Positions 31,712-41,755 are shown, counted from the first letter of the stretch. The stretch: 64,000 nt of DNA from Cellvibrio sp. KY-YJ-3 (GCF_008806955.1 NZ_CP031727.1:372001-436000); one strand, 5' to 3'. Translations and numbers: made by a program. The notes: generated from the letters alone by a model not told the origin.

Positions 31712-32776
31712 TTATTTATTTTTACTCGTGGCGATAAAAAAATCCCACATTACATCATTGGCTGAAATCACCTTTGATGGTGGCTCACTGCCACGGGGTT
31801 TTGTGCCACCCGGCCAGGAGTGCCCGCCAGTGTCGGTCACACACAACTGCACCGCTACACTCGCCTGGCATTGCGAATACTGCTCGCAATAGGCTCCCGG
31901 CTTTTTTAATACCGACTGCGGTGTTGTATTACAGCGATTGAGGTTGACCCATTTGGCGATAGTATCCGGCACCGAGACAAAATCAGTCACTTTGGATTCA
32001 TCGCGGAATTTTTTCCCGGCGCCGCCAGTAAACAATACTCGGTCATCGTTTTTAGCATGAATGTGCAACACAGAAACCGGCTTGGATGGCTGGCAATTAA
32101 GCGTGCCATCGGTTCCGGCCACTGCCGCAATAGCCGCGAAGGTATCAGACATTTCGCACGCCAAGCGATAGGACATCATGCCGCCGTTTGACATCCCGGT
32201 TGCAAAAATCATCTGACGATTGATATTCAGCTCACGCGTTACACTGCCAATTATTTTTTTCACAAACCCGACATCACCGATATTTTTATCGCGCGCATCG
32301 GCACAGCAGCTGCCTGCATTCCAGGTTGCAAATTTACCGGATTTAAATTTGCTGTAACCATTCGGGAATACCACCACAAACCCTTCGGCTTCCGCTTTTG
32401 AAATCAAGCCGTAATATTCATCCTTGGCCATGTAATCCATATCGCCGCCACCACCATGAAACGCTAACAATAGTGGCGCGGCGGCTGATGTTTGATAGGT
32501 TCGGGGAACATAAATGCGATACGTGCGCGTGAGGCCATCGTGTTTGAGTGAACGCACATAATCACCCGGCGCATGGATTTTTGCCGCTGCAGATGCATCT
32601 GTATCCTGTCGCGCCTCGCGCCGCTCAGCCACCCGCTGTTTGATACGTTCACGCAACGTCGTATCGGCATTTTCACTCTGTGCAATAGCTAACGGCGGTA
32701 ATAACAAACAAAAAACCGCACAGAGTGCGGCAATGCAGGGAGATATGGAATTTTTCAAGGCTGATAAAGTATTCAT
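31712..32776 (-). CDS. Secreted feruloyl esterase / PHB depolymerase-like enzyme
   Basis: About 354 residues from the ATG at 32776 (upstream ATGs at 32788 and 32818 are possible). A signal peptide (AALCAVFCLLLPPLAIAQ) is followed by a charged Arg/Glu helix and an esterase domain of the LpqC/PHB depolymerase family: L-A-F-H-G-G-G-G oxyanion block, W-N-A-G-S-C-C, nucleophile G-M-S-N-G-G, and catalytic His in G-G-H-S-W-P-G. Relatives release ferulate or acetate from hemicellulose (CE1) or cut short PHB oligomers. In a cell-wall degrader the first is more likely. Cys pairs suggest disulfides in the exported enzyme. Confidence 0.85.
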   Translation of the reverse strand: MNTLSALKNSISPCIAALCAVFCLLLPPLAIAQSENADTTLRERIKQRVAERREARQDTDASAAAKIHAPGDYVRSLKHDGLTRTYRIYVPRTYQTSAAAPLLLAFHGGGGDMDYMAKDEYYGLISKAEAEGFVVVFPNGYSKFKSGKFATWNAGSCCADARDKNIGDVGFVKKIIGSVTRELNINRQMIFATGMSNGGMMSYRLACEMSDTFAAIAAVAGTDGTLNCQPSKPVSVLHIHAKNDDRVLFTGGAGKKFRDESKVTDFVSVPDTIAKWVNLNRCNTTPQSVLKKPGAYCEQYSQCQASVAVQLCVTDTGGHSWPGGTKPRGSEPPSKVISANDVMWDFFIATSKNK

Positions 32777-32867
32777 AAGACACACCATGGATGATCTTGA
32801 AAAGATACTTTTAACCAAAACAAGATTAACTGAAACTGACTAGACTACTCATTCTTTGTATAAGCTG

Positions 32868-33305
32868 CTAAACGCTTTGGTGTTTACCACCCAAACTGGC
32901 CGCAATAAAAACACAGAGAAAAACCACAATAAAATGCGGTGCAAACCAAATGAAGTTGGTAGCAGAAAGATTTTCCAACGTAGAAAGTGAAAACAGAAAA
33001 ACATGCGAGAGGATTAGGTCAGCCACAACAAATCCAATCGCCACGTACAGCCATTTTAAAGATGTGATTCTTAACAGCAGATAGGCAGCAATAGCCGACA
33101 GGATTCCAATCCCAAGCAATTGAACTACGAGCAATTCCCAAAAAAAGAGCACCGGGAAATTCGCTGAGTTTTCTTTTGCCCAATCGGCAATTGAACCCGG
33201 CAGCACAATTGCTGCTGTATGACCGAGAATAAAGTAAGCCGCAACATAAAAAACAATCGCGCCCAACACGGCGCCAGCGAAAATGCTTTTAACTTTTGCG
33301 TTCAT
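32868..33305 (-). CDS. Hypothetical membrane protein, four predicted spans
   Basis: 145 residues from the ATG at 33305 (GGAGG five bases before). Four hydrophobic segments: FAGAVLGAIVFYVAAYFILG, FFWELLVVQLLGIGILSAIAAYLL, WLYVAIGFVVADLILSHVFLF and FIVVFLCVFIAASL. No family is recognised. Together with the 99-aa gene 25 bp upstream it forms a small two-gene unit of membrane proteins. Confidence 0.7.
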   Translation of the reverse strand: MNAKVKSIFAGAVLGAIVFYVAAYFILGHTAAIVLPGSIADWAKENSANFPVLFFWELLVVQLLGIGILSAIAAYLLLRITSLKWLYVAIGFVVADLILSHVFLFSLSTLENLSATNFIWFAPHFIVVFLCVFIAASLGGKHQSV

Positions 33306-33329
33306 GAAGACCTCCATTTCGTTTACGGT

Positions 33330-33629
33330 TTAAACCGTTGGTTTTCCATCTTTGATTTCGTTTAAACGTTTGATAAGTTCCGGATCTTTGTTTATTAGCC
33401 CATCAATAATTTCACTGCATTTATGAAGCTGAGTATCACCCAGATAATTACTGAGACTAACAAAACAAAAAATAATCCCCAGCGCAAGTGAATATACAGC
33501 ATTGAGTTCGGGCATAAATTGAAAATACGAATTGCAGAGTGCAGTTATTGCAACTACAGCATAGACATATACGTTTATTTTTAGGCTTCTTTTAAGCGAA
33601 GCCACAAACTTAAGCTCTTTATTCGTCAC
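33330..33629 (-). CDS. Hypothetical small membrane protein (GTG start)
   Basis: 99 residues; GTG at 33629 with AGGAGG six bases upstream. Two hydrophobic spans (VYVYAVVAITALCNSYFQF; AVYSLALGIIFCFVSLSNYL) and a charged C-terminal helix (DGLINKDPELIKRLNEIKDG). No family recognised. Confidence 0.65.
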   Translation of the reverse strand: MTNKELKFVASLKRSLKINVYVYAVVAITALCNSYFQFMPELNAVYSLALGIIFCFVSLSNYLGDTQLHKCSEIIDGLINKDPELIKRLNEIKDGKPTV

Positions 33630-33722
33630 AAAAACCTCCTGTATTTTTAGCCGCTATTGTGTGTGTGGGGGGGGCAATATAGCGGCTGACTAAACCACCC
33701 CACCACAATTTCCAGCACCGAA

Positions 33723-34001
33723 TTACTCCGTCTTCGCCGGTGGCACATAGCCTTCAGCTTCATCCACTTTATCGCCAGACAAAAACTTTTCCATTTGTTC
33801 GGTTAAATATACTTTGGTGCCCATGTCCATTACGTTTAGCCGTTTTTCGTTGATGAGCAAGGTTTGGTGGGCCATCCATTCTTGCCAGGCTTGTTTGGAA
33901 ATGTTGTTAAACAAATCCATGCCTTTGGCACCGGGGTAAGGGGGCATGTCCAGACCTTCCATTTCAGTTTTGTATTTGCGGCAAAAAACCATTCTGGCCA
34001 T
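33723..34001 (-). CDS. yggX: Fe(2+)-trafficking / oxidative damage protection protein YggX
   Basis: 92 residues, the usual size. Opening [10 protein letters not shown] with the conserved Cys7, then [12 protein letters not shown] and [20 protein letters not shown] are diagnostic. YggX helps protect Fe-S clusters and cycle iron. The ATG at 34001 is chosen; it starts 8 bp after the mutY stop. The mutY-yggX pair fits because MutY holds a 4Fe-4S cluster. Confidence 0.96.
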   Translation of the reverse strand: MARMVFCRKYKTEMEGLDMPPYPGAKGMDLFNNISKQAWQEWMAHQTLLINEKRLNVMDMGTKVYLTEQMEKFLSGDKVDEAEGYVPPAKTE

Positions 34002-34009
34002 AAACTTTC

Positions 34010-35116
34010 TCACTTTACTTTTTTAGCGATTGATGTGCGTTTGGTTGCACTTGGTGGGGCGCTGTGGCGCGGATCAAGCCGGGCGATTTTTTCCAGCAGT
34101 TTTTTAACCGGCGCAGCCAAACCCAGCGCACTGGGTTGATGGGGATTGTACCAGTGTGTGGTGGCTTCCCCGATAGCACGCGGCGCTTTGCCAAGCTGGA
34201 TTAATACCGGTGTGATATCCAGATGGTAATGGCTAAAGGTGTGGCGATAGCTATTCCACGCTTCAAACTCGATCACTGTGCCGTAATGGTCCTCTGCAAA
34301 TGTTTGCGCATCAGCATCAATCGCCAATTCGGGAAAACTCCACAGACCACCCCAAATTCCCTGCGCGGGACGTTGTTGCAGTAATAAATCGCCTGCCGGA
34401 TTACGCAGCATTAATAATTGCACGGATTTTTCCGGCAGTGCTTTTTTCGGTTTCTTGCCGGGGTAGTCCTGCGGGTTGCCTTGCGCGTAGGCGATACAAC
34501 CTTCGCGCAAGGGGCACTGTTCGCACTTAGGTTTGCTGCGCGTGCAGACGGTGGCACCCATGTCCATCATCGCCTGGGTGTAGTGATTGGCGCGTTTTTT
34601 GGGCGTGTAGGTTTCGGCGATTTCCCACAGTTGGCTCACCACATCGCTCTGCCCCGGCCAACCTTCCACCGCGTGATAACGCGCGAGTACACGTTTGACG
34701 TTGCCATCCAGAATCGCGGCGCGCTGTTGAAACGCGATGCTGGTAATCGCACCGGCAGTAGAGCGACCGATGCCGGGTAATTCGGCCAATGCTTCCACGG
34801 TCGCGGGAAACTCACCGCCGTATTGATTCACCACCTGCTGCGCACATTTATGCAAATTGCGCGCGCGGGCGTAGTAACCCAAACCCGTCCATAAATGCAG
34901 CACTTCATCAATCGGCGCAGCGGCGAGGGATTCCACCCTGGGGAAGCGCGCAATAAAGCGTTCAAAATAAGGGATCACGGTAGTGACCTGGGTTTGCTGC
35001 AACATAATTTCTGACAGCCACACGCGATAGGCGCTGATGTCTTGTTGCCAGGGCAAATGTTTGCGCCCGTATTGATCAAACCATTTAAGAACACGGCGGG
35101 AAAAATCTTGGCTCAT
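34010..35116 (-). CDS. mutY: A/G-specific adenine glycosylase MutY
   Basis: 368 residues from the ATG at 35116 (M-S-Q-D-F, aligning with known MutY starts; upstream ATGs at 35134 and 35152 are possible and none has a clear RBS). Helix-hairpin-helix [11 protein letters not shown], catalytic Glu in [10 protein letters not shown], Asp in ILDGNVKR, the 4Fe-4S set C-x6-C-x2-C-x5-C ([17 protein letters not shown]), and a C-terminal NUDIX-like 8-oxoG recognition domain. Removes adenine opposite 8-oxoguanine. Downstream of asmA as in Pseudomonas. Confidence 0.95.
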   Translation of the reverse strand: MSQDFSRRVLKWFDQYGRKHLPWQQDISAYRVWLSEIMLQQTQVTTVIPYFERFIARFPRVESLAAAPIDEVLHLWTGLGYYARARNLHKCAQQVVNQYGGEFPATVEALAELPGIGRSTAGAITSIAFQQRAAILDGNVKRVLARYHAVEGWPGQSDVVSQLWEIAETYTPKKRANHYTQAMMDMGATVCTRSKPKCEQCPLREGCIAYAQGNPQDYPGKKPKKALPEKSVQLLMLRNPAGDLLLQQRPAQGIWGGLWSFPELAIDADAQTFAEDHYGTVIEFEAWNSYRHTFSHYHLDITPVLIQLGKAPRAIGEATTHWYNPHQPSALGLAAPVKKLLEKIARLDPRHSAPPSATKRTSIAKKVK

Positions 35117-35275
35117 GGATAATTCAGCGGTCATAGAAACGGGAAGGGACATGTATGTAACAACTCTGGCGAGGCTGCGCAGAGTGCAACCAATTGCTGA
35201 TAAGAGTTGTGAGTTTACCACCGCCCCCGTGAGGGCGCGCGGTGGTGTGTTTGTTACCGGTAGTAATCTATTATT

Positions 35276-37384
35276 TTACTCAACAACAGGTTCAGTCGCG
35301 GCGGACGATGCTGCTGCCGAAGCGGGTGTTTTAAACAATTTATTCTGCAGTTTATTAATCAGCTCCTGCTTTTTGTCCTCCACTTGTTGCTTCACTTCCT
35401 GTTTTTTCTCTTCCACTTTTTGTTCAGCCGCTTCGATTTTAGCGCCGTGTTTTTCACGCAGTTTGTACTCGGCAAAATCTTTGGTTAAATCGCCCAGTGC
35501 ATTCTTGTCAAAACCACAATCTTTCACCGGATCAATCGCACCAAAGGAACCTTTGCAGCGCAGTAGCGAGAGGCCGCGATCGACCCAATAATTAGTGGTG
35601 CCCAGACTACAACCTTTGAGTTGCGCCGCTTCACTGGCGGAGGCGATTTTAATCGGCAATTTAAATTCGTATTTGTCGTTCGCCAGATTAATTTTACCGG
35701 TACTGGCCAGCAGCAACTGCGACACACCGGCGTTGAAACTGTTGAGACTAATCACCTGATCGCGCCAAACGATATTGCCATCCAGCTGACGCATTTCGGT
35801 AAAGGCGTCCCAGGTCACTTGCTCCTGATTTTGCGTAACCAGATTCACCAATTTGCAAAATTGCTCTTCAATATTGAGCGGCGCTAAACGCACCTGCGCG
35901 CCGGAAAAGTTAGCGGTGCTGTTCATGGAGGTCATTAACTGATTCACCGTGGCGCCTTGCGCCGTACCTTGGGTATTGGCCTGAATCGCGCCGGAGAGCG
36001 CCATTTTTTCATCCATCTGCAAATCTTTTAACAGTGGCGCCAATTCAAAACCCTGCACCGCGCCATCAAAATTGAGTGCGGCTTTATCGCTGCGGGCGTC
36101 GGTTTTGCTGGTGAATTTCACATCACCGCTGTAAGCCTTGGCGGTGAGGTTTTGATTGACCACGCCATTTTTAGCATTCACCGTGAGCAGAATATTTTCC
36201 AGCGCCATTTGTTTGATAATCATGCGCTGCAAGGCAAACTTTGCATTCAGATTTAACCCGCGAATCGCCTCCAGTGGTAAGGGGGTATCTTCCTGCGCGG
36301 CGGTGGATTCTGTTGCTTCCACCTCACTGGGCGGCGGCAAATAATCATCGACATTAATGCTGTCGCCTTTGAGATCCACCTTAAGCGCGGTGTTAGCCAG
36401 ATCGGTAATCGCCAAGGCACCCTCAAACCGGGTTTTATCCAACTGCATCACCAGATTCGTTAATTGCAGCTGCTGGTCATTGCCATCAATCGCCGCCGAG
36501 AGGCTGAATTGTTTCAAGGCATCGCTATTGGCGGTTTCCAATTCGGTGCCGAGCGCGGCGAGCAGCCCGCGCAAATTGGTTTCCTTCACGCTGAGCTGGC
36601 CTTTGTATGCGGGTTTGTTTTGCACATCACTCAGCGCCATTTGATAGCCAAGCACCAGCGGCGCGGCCTTGCCCACCCCCAACTGCAATTCGCCGTCGCT
36701 CAGGGTGATGTCGCTCAGCTGGGCATCCACGCTCAGGTTATTGTTGAGTGCGATATCCAGCAACAAGGGCGCAGCACCGTCTTGCGCCATTTCTACGCTC
36801 AGCGCGAGGGTCAGCGGAAAAGGCTCGGCGCGGGTATTCACGTCACTCAGGTGCAAATTAATCGCGCGCAGTGCCAGTTTCTGGCCGCTTTGGGCATCAC
36901 TGTAGTTCACTTGTGAATTGGTGAGGCTGATGTCCTGGATATCCAGGGTTAAATCAGCTGGGGAGTCGGTAGTTGTTTCGGCGGCGGGTTTGGCATCGCT
37001 TTTGGTTAAGGCCTCCCAATTGCCTGTGCCCGCTTTATCCACCGCGAGATTAATACGCGCGCCATCGACCAACAGGTGATCGACCTGAAAATCCCCCGAG
37101 AACAAAGGCATTAACTTCAGCAGCAAGCTGGCGCGGGTTAATTCTGCCAGCGGTTGTTCCGGCGTTGCTAGCGCGGCCACACTGAGGTCATTAATTTCTA
37201 CCCCGATGCTTGGCCAGAGGTTCCAGCCCAAATCACCTTTGATGGACAGGGCAATGCCCTGCTCCTTGGCAGCATTTTCGATGTGCGGTTTAAAACGATT
37301 GACGTCCACCAGCAGGACGAGCGCGAGCACAGCAATCACCGGAATGGCGATAAGAGCGAGCAGTATTTTTCCCAAAGTCTTCAT
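35276..37384 (-). CDS. AsmA family protein
   Basis: 702 residues: an N-terminal transmembrane anchor (ILLALIAIPVIAVLALVLLV) followed by D-V-N-R-F-K-P-H-I and the AsmA domain (GDLGWNLWPSIGVEINDLSV), a long beta-rich periplasmic region, and a Lys/Glu-rich coiled coil near the C-terminus (EEKKQEVKQQVEDKKQEL). AsmA-like proteins act in envelope lipid transport and outer membrane assembly. The gene is the first of asmA-mutY-yggX, with a gap of about 160 bp to mutY. Confidence 0.92.
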   Translation of the reverse strand: MKTLGKILLALIAIPVIAVLALVLLVDVNRFKPHIENAAKEQGIALSIKGDLGWNLWPSIGVEINDLSVAALATPEQPLAELTRASLLLKLMPLFSGDFQVDHLLVDGARINLAVDKAGTGNWEALTKSDAKPAAETTTDSPADLTLDIQDISLTNSQVNYSDAQSGQKLALRAINLHLSDVNTRAEPFPLTLALSVEMAQDGAAPLLLDIALNNNLSVDAQLSDITLSDGELQLGVGKAAPLVLGYQMALSDVQNKPAYKGQLSVKETNLRGLLAALGTELETANSDALKQFSLSAAIDGNDQQLQLTNLVMQLDKTRFEGALAITDLANTALKVDLKGDSINVDDYLPPPSEVEATESTAAQEDTPLPLEAIRGLNLNAKFALQRMIIKQMALENILLTVNAKNGVVNQNLTAKAYSGDVKFTSKTDARSDKAALNFDGAVQGFELAPLLKDLQMDEKMALSGAIQANTQGTAQGATVNQLMTSMNSTANFSGAQVRLAPLNIEEQFCKLVNLVTQNQEQVTWDAFTEMRQLDGNIVWRDQVISLNSFNAGVSQLLLASTGKINLANDKYEFKLPIKIASASEAAQLKGCSLGTTNYWVDRGLSLLRCKGSFGAIDPVKDCGFDKNALGDLTKDFAEYKLREKHGAKIEAAEQKVEEKKQEVKQQVEDKKQELINKLQNKLFKTPASAAASSAATEPVVE

Positions 37385-37455
37385 AGGGACTCCTTGTTAG
37401 TAAGCGAAAAAACGTGGTTATCAATAACCAAAAGCTTGTGCGGTAAGCAGAGGGT

Positions 37456-38247
37456 TCAAGAGGGATCAACCAACTGCAGACCGCTGATATCGGGGTTAAG
37501 CGGTTTCACCTGGGGTTTGAGCTGGCCCAGATCGCTGCCAGCGGGCGCCAAGCCAAAATCGACCGGGCCGACCGCTACCGGTACCACCAGTGGGCGCTCA
37601 TCCTCGCGCAGTAAATCGGCGCCGGCTTCAGCAATATCCCAGTCTTCCAGTTCGATCTCCACCAGTGGCAGGGGCAGATGATCTTCATCACTCAGGGTAG
37701 CGCCCGCCTCGGCCACCACCAGATCCGGCACCGCCACAGTGGCCACTGGTGTGGGTGCGACCTCCGAAGCATCCAATAAGTTTCCACTTTGGGCGCGCAG
37801 GCTCAGGCCAGAGAGATCCACCGCCACCGGTGCGGCCGCTGCAGGGCGCTGGTTGGCGGGCAGTAAATCCGCGCCCGCCGGTGCAATCGACCACACTGGC
37901 GCTATTGGCGTAACGGGGGTAATCGCTGCCGTCGCAGCGGGGTGATTGACGGGTGCTGGCGCCACCGGGCGGACAGGTGCTGGTTTGGGCGCCGCCGCCG
38001 TAGCCGGGCTGCTATCGCTGGGGCAGATTTCCACCTGCGCGCCCGCCTTGAGCAATACCTCGCGATACTTGTGGGCAGTCGCTTCATCCAGCTTGCGTTT
38101 GAGTGGAACGGGGCGGCCGGTAAACAGTGCATCCACCTTGGCGGCATCCACTTTAAATAGCTGCTGCAGCTTGAGTTTGACCTCCGTTAATTGGTGACCA
38201 AACACAATATCGCCGCGAAAAATAATGTCGAATTCAGAAGTGCTCAT
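37456..38247 (-). CDS. Hypothetical protein with four degenerate Ala/Gly-Ala-Asp repeats
   Basis: 263 residues from the ATG at 38247; the longer frame has no RBS and an unrelated N-terminus. Residues 1-75 are a compact domain (FDIIFRGDIVFGHQLTEVKLKLQQLF...VDALFTGRPVPLKRKL...YREVLLKAGAQVEI) that looks like a conserved signalling or ATP-cone-like module. A Pro/Ala linker follows. Then come four repeats built on A-x-A-G-A-D-L-L plus D/E-x-x-P (APAGADLLPANQRP, AEAGATLSDEDHLP, AEAGADLLREDERP, APAGSDLGQLKPQ). No enzyme motif is seen and function is unknown. Confidence 0.75.
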   Translation of the reverse strand: MSTSEFDIIFRGDIVFGHQLTEVKLKLQQLFKVDAAKVDALFTGRPVPLKRKLDEATAHKYREVLLKAGAQVEICPSDSSPATAAAPKPAPVRPVAPAPVNHPAATAAITPVTPIAPVWSIAPAGADLLPANQRPAAAAPVAVDLSGLSLRAQSGNLLDASEVAPTPVATVAVPDLVVAEAGATLSDEDHLPLPLVEIELEDWDIAEAGADLLREDERPLVVPVAVGPVDFGLAPAGSDLGQLKPQVKPLNPDISGLQLVDPS

Positions 38248-38459
38248 CGCAATAGGACTCGCTAGAAGAGTGGCAGATGCAAGGATAATAGCACTCCTGC
38301 CTTTGGCTGCGGGCGCGGTGGGAGCACCAAGCCGCCGGTGTGATAACAAGCGCGATAACCAGTGCACAGAATGTAACCAATCAGTCTTAGGGACAACTGG
38401 CACAAGGCAAGAAGCGGAACCATACTCTATACCTGACCCACTCAGGGAGTAATAACGCC

Positions 38460-38729
38460 ATGCTGCCTTTCATCGATAAAAAACTGCAGGATAATCGCTT
38501 CACCGGCGATCAACTCATCAGCCCGCACGGCAACGCGCGCATTAAGGTAGAGCAGGATATCGCCTTCCTCACTGATCGCATTACTGCGATGAAAAGTCAG
38601 GCGCGCCCTAATCCCATGTTGATTGAGCACTATCAATCCATGCTCAAAAGCCGCGAATCCGTGCTCAAGTGGTTAATGGACGGCTGCGATGACGAAACCT
38701 CCAGCCTGCCCGGCCAGCGCAGCGCCTGA
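38460..38729 (+). CDS. Hypothetical protein, 89 aa
   Basis: A soluble helical protein (FLTDRITAMKSQARPNPMLIEHYQSMLKSRESVLKWLMDG). Likely coding from its amino acid use and its neat fit between two opposite genes. No family recognised. Confidence 0.65.
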   Translation: MLPFIDKKLQDNRFTGDQLISPHGNARIKVEQDIAFLTDRITAMKSQARPNPMLIEHYQSMLKSRESVLKWLMDGCDDETSSLPGQRSA

Positions 38730-38732
38730 CCA

Positions 38733-39557
38733 TCAAGTGGCTGACGGATCATCACTCAAGTGATGATCCATATCCAACGCGGGTGCCTCGCCCTTGGGGC
38801 GCCCGATAGGTTTGGCTGGCACACCGGCAACGGTGGTATGCGGTGCAACTGCATCCAACACCACACTGCCCGCCCCGATTTTTGCCCCCTCGCCAATTTC
38901 AATATTGCCCAGAATTTTTGCCCCGACACCAATCAATACCCCGCGCCGGATTTTAGGGTGGCGATCCGTTTTCACACAGCCGCTGCCACCGAGGGTGACG
39001 CTGTGCAGCATGGAGACATCGTCCTCAATTACCGTGGTCTCACCAATCACCACACCCGTCGCATGGTCAACCATAATACCCTGACCAATTTGTGCGCCGG
39101 GGTGGATATCCACATCAAAGGCTTCTGAAATTTGATTCTGGAAATACAGCGCCAACGCCGTGCGCCCCTGCTGCCACAGCCAATGGGCAATGCGCCAGGA
39201 TTGCAGCGCGTGATAGCCCTTAAAAAATAAAAACGGCATGGAAAATTTATTGCACGCTGGATCGCGCTCGCGGTGCGCGCGAATATCAGCGCGCATCGCC
39301 CGCTCAATGTTTGCGTCGGCATTCATCGCCTCGGCAAATACATCACGCAGCATCATCGCCGGCAGCGCCTGACTGTCCAATTTATTGGCGAGATGAAAAC
39401 TGATCGCCGCCGCAAACGAGGCGTGATTTAAAATCGTGGCGTGATAAAAACTCGCCAGCACCGGCTCATCTTTACTCGCTTGTTTGGCCTCGGTGTGAAT
39501 TTCCTGCCACACGTCCAGGTCGGGCGGAAATATCGCCCCCGCAGATTGCATAACCAT
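38733..39557 (-). CDS. cysE: Serine O-acetyltransferase
   Basis: 274 residues. N-terminal helical SATase domain (WQEIHTEAKQASKDEPVLASFYHATILNH) and C-terminal left-handed beta-helix with hexapeptide repeats: A-F-D-V-D-I-H-P-G-A-Q-I-G-Q-G-I-M-V-D-H (catalytic Asp and His), GGSG, PKIRRGVLIGVGAKILG. It makes O-acetylserine for cysteine synthesis. AGGG lies seven bases before the ATG, which sits 2 bp after the HAD gene stop, so the two are coupled. Confidence 0.95.
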   Translation of the reverse strand: MVMQSAGAIFPPDLDVWQEIHTEAKQASKDEPVLASFYHATILNHASFAAAISFHLANKLDSQALPAMMLRDVFAEAMNADANIERAMRADIRAHRERDPACNKFSMPFLFFKGYHALQSWRIAHWLWQQGRTALALYFQNQISEAFDVDIHPGAQIGQGIMVDHATGVVIGETTVIEDDVSMLHSVTLGGSGCVKTDRHPKIRRGVLIGVGAKILGNIEIGEGAKIGAGSVVLDAVAPHTTVAGVPAKPIGRPKGEAPALDMDHHLSDDPSAT

Positions 39558-39559
39558 GC

Positions 39560-40264
39560 TTAACCCTGTTGCAAAATTAACGGAATTAATTCATCCATCG
39601 AAAAAAATACGGTCGCACCCAACGCGCGCATTTCATTTACCAAACAATTGTCGCTGCCATCGTGATTGGGCGGGCAATAACCTAAGGGGCGCATGCCCGC
39701 TGCCACCGCCGCTTGAATGCCGGTGAGTGAATCTTCCACCACAATTGCCTCAGTTGCAGGAACACCCAGGGTTTTGGCGGCGTGCAAAAATAAATCCGGC
39801 GCGGGCTTGCCGCGGGTAACATCTTCAAAACTGAAAACACGCCCTTGCACATAGGGCATGATGCCGGTTTTGTTGAGCGTCATGCGCATTTTTTCATGTT
39901 TGCCGTTGGAGGCCACACAAAAGGGAATCTTGTGATCGCGCAGATAATCCAACACCGTCATCACGCCGGTTACCGGTTCCAGTTGCTGCTCACACACCAC
40001 CAGGGTTTGCAGTTGCACCTGCCGCCAAAATTGCGCGCCGCGTTCAGCTTTTTCGCTCTCGGCCAATTGCTGCCAATCGGAAGCCGATGACAACTCATCG
40101 GTAATCATGCGAATACAATCCGCCACCGATTTGCCGCGATAGGTTTCCAAAATATAATCCAGGCTGCGTTCAACACCCACCGCCTTTAAACAATCCACCG
40201 ACACCTGTGCCGAGATAATTTCGCTGTCCACCAACACGCCATCACAATCAAAAATAACCAGCAT
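39560..40264 (-). CDS. HAD superfamily phosphatase (subfamily IA)
   Basis: 234 residues with D-C-D-G-V-L-V-D-S-E (nucleophile Asp and acid Asp), C-V-A-S-N-G-K (motif II), R-G-K-P-A-P-D-L-F (motif III Lys) and V-V-E-D-S-L-T-G-I (motif IV). Cap domain helical as in beta-phosphoglucomutase / GPH phosphatases. Substrate is probably a small sugar phosphate or similar; not determinable. Confidence 0.9.
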   Translation of the reverse strand: MLVIFDCDGVLVDSEIISAQVSVDCLKAVGVERSLDYILETYRGKSVADCIRMITDELSSASDWQQLAESEKAERGAQFWRQVQLQTLVVCEQQLEPVTGVMTVLDYLRDHKIPFCVASNGKHEKMRMTLNKTGIMPYVQGRVFSFEDVTRGKPAPDLFLHAAKTLGVPATEAIVVEDSLTGIQAAVAAGMRPLGYCPPNHDGSDNCLVNEMRALGATVFFSMDELIPLILQQG

Positions 40265-40303
40265 GAGTACCTCGTAAATGCCGTCAACAACAATAAAAAA
40301 ACA

Positions 40304-40321
40304 AAAACAAAAACAAAAATG
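40304..40321. repeat. Short CAAAAA microsatellite
   Basis: Three perfect CAAAAA units in the 78-bp leader of the HAD gene (T-rich on its coding strand). Could vary in length; no further meaning proposed. Confidence 0.5.
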
Positions 40322-40342
40322 AGAAAAAATAAACGATAAAAA

Positions 40343-41755
40343 TCAGCTAGCTCGCAACGCGGGATAGGGAGTTTTTAGCAGCAACCATAAACCCGCGATT
40401 AAAAACACCAACAGCGCCGACATGCCGATACGCGCCGAATCAGCGTAGAGCGTTAAGCTCGCCACCGCCATGGGGGCTAAAAATGCCGTCGCGCGGCCCG
40501 ATAATGCATAAAGCCCAAAATAGCGACCGGCTTCATCGGCGTTAACACTGCGCGCCAGATACGCGCGCGATGACGCTTGCACTGGCCCAAAGGCGATGCC
40601 AATTAATAACCCAAAACCGATATACACTTTTTCTGCCGCGGTCGCGAATAATCCGCCGCTATCTGCGGTGGATAATGACACCCAGCCAAACAGCGAATAA
40701 CCCGGCCCAGTGGAGACTATGCCAAAGGTAGCCACAATCAACAGCAGCAAACTCATCAGCACGACGGTTTTGGAACCTAACTGTGCATCCAACCGGCCAG
40801 CATAAGCACAGCCGCCAATCGCCACGACTAATAACAAAATGCCGTAGATACCCATCTCAATGGTTTGCCAACCAAACATGCTCGCTGCAAAAGTACCTCC
40901 CAATGCCAGTAAGCCATTCACGCCGTCTTGATACACCATGCGTGCGAGTAAAAAGCGCAGCAGGGATTTACGCTGCATCGCTTCCGCCAAGGTGGATTTT
41001 AATTCGCGCAGCGTGCCGCTAATTGCGCGCAACAATGAAACGCCGCCATGGGAATCGGGGGTAAATAAAAACATCGGCACAATAAAAATTAAATACCAGA
41101 GCGCGGCATAGGGGCCGGTGATGCGCGCATCTTCACCTTGAGTCGCATCCAGGCCAAACAGGGGCTTAATGCCCAACAAGGTTTTGCCCGTTTCAGGGCT
41201 GCCAGCCAACAGCAGCAACACACTGAACAGCACCACCAAACCGCCGAGATAACCGAGCCCCCAAGCGAGATTAGAAACGCGGCCAATATCCTGCGCGGGA
41301 ATCAGGCGCGGCATCATGGAATCGTTAAACAAAATCGAAAATTCAGCGGCGACCATTGCACAAATCACACACAACATAGGCAACCATAACGCGGAGCCGG
41401 GCGCCGCAAACCAGAGTAGCAGTAGCGCGGTAATTTTGATCAGCGCAAAAAAAGCGATCCAACGTTTGCGCGCGCCGGTGGCATCCGCGACGGCGCCTAA
41501 TATCGGCGCTAAGAGCGCAATAATCACCCCGGCGATAGTCACGGTATAGCCCCAAGCCGCCTGCCCTTGCACTGCATCTTCAGCCAAGCGCGAGACAAAA
41601 TAAGGCCCGAAAATAAAGGTAATCACCACCGTAAAAAATGGTTGCGCGGCCCAATCAAATAACATCCAGGAGCGAATAGCCAATTTGGATGCCGGTGGCT
41701 GATGTTGCACTGGCGAATTATTTGCACGTGGCGAGGCGATAGAAGAATCAGTCAC
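40343..41755 (-). CDS. UMF1 / Atg22-like MFS transporter
   Basis: A 470-residue protein with about 12 transmembrane helices. F-D-W-A-A-Q-P-F at the first helix, GPYFVSRLAEDA and G-A-V-A-D-A-T-G-A-R-K-R-W are hallmarks of the UMF1 group (Atg22-like). Such proteins may export amino acids or small metabolites. Starts 35 bp after the VanY gene, in the same direction. Confidence 0.85.
   Translation of the reverse strand: MTDSSIASPRANNSPVQHQPPASKLAIRSWMLFDWAAQPFFTVVITFIFGPYFVSRLAEDAVQGQAAWGYTVTIAGVIIALLAPILGAVADATGARKRWIAFFALIKITALLLLWFAAPGSALWLPMLCVICAMVAAEFSILFNDSMMPRLIPAQDIGRVSNLAWGLGYLGGLVVLFSVLLLLAGSPETGKTLLGIKPLFGLDATQGEDARITGPYAALWYLIFIVPMFLFTPDSHGGVSLLRAISGTLRELKSTLAEAMQRKSLLRFLLARMVYQDGVNGLLALGGTFAASMFGWQTIEMGIYGILLLVVAIGGCAYAGRLDAQLGSKTVVLMSLLLLIVATFGIVSTGPGYSLFGWVSLSTADSGGLFATAAEKVYIGFGLLIGIAFGPVQASSRAYLARSVNADEAGRYFGLYALSGRATAFLAPMAVASLTLYADSARIGMSALLVFLIAGLWLLLKTPYPALRAS

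Noticed and set aside
33661-33680. Run of eight G in the spacer before yggX
   Set aside because: A single homopolymer in a non-coding spacer; no gene frame would be switched by slippage.
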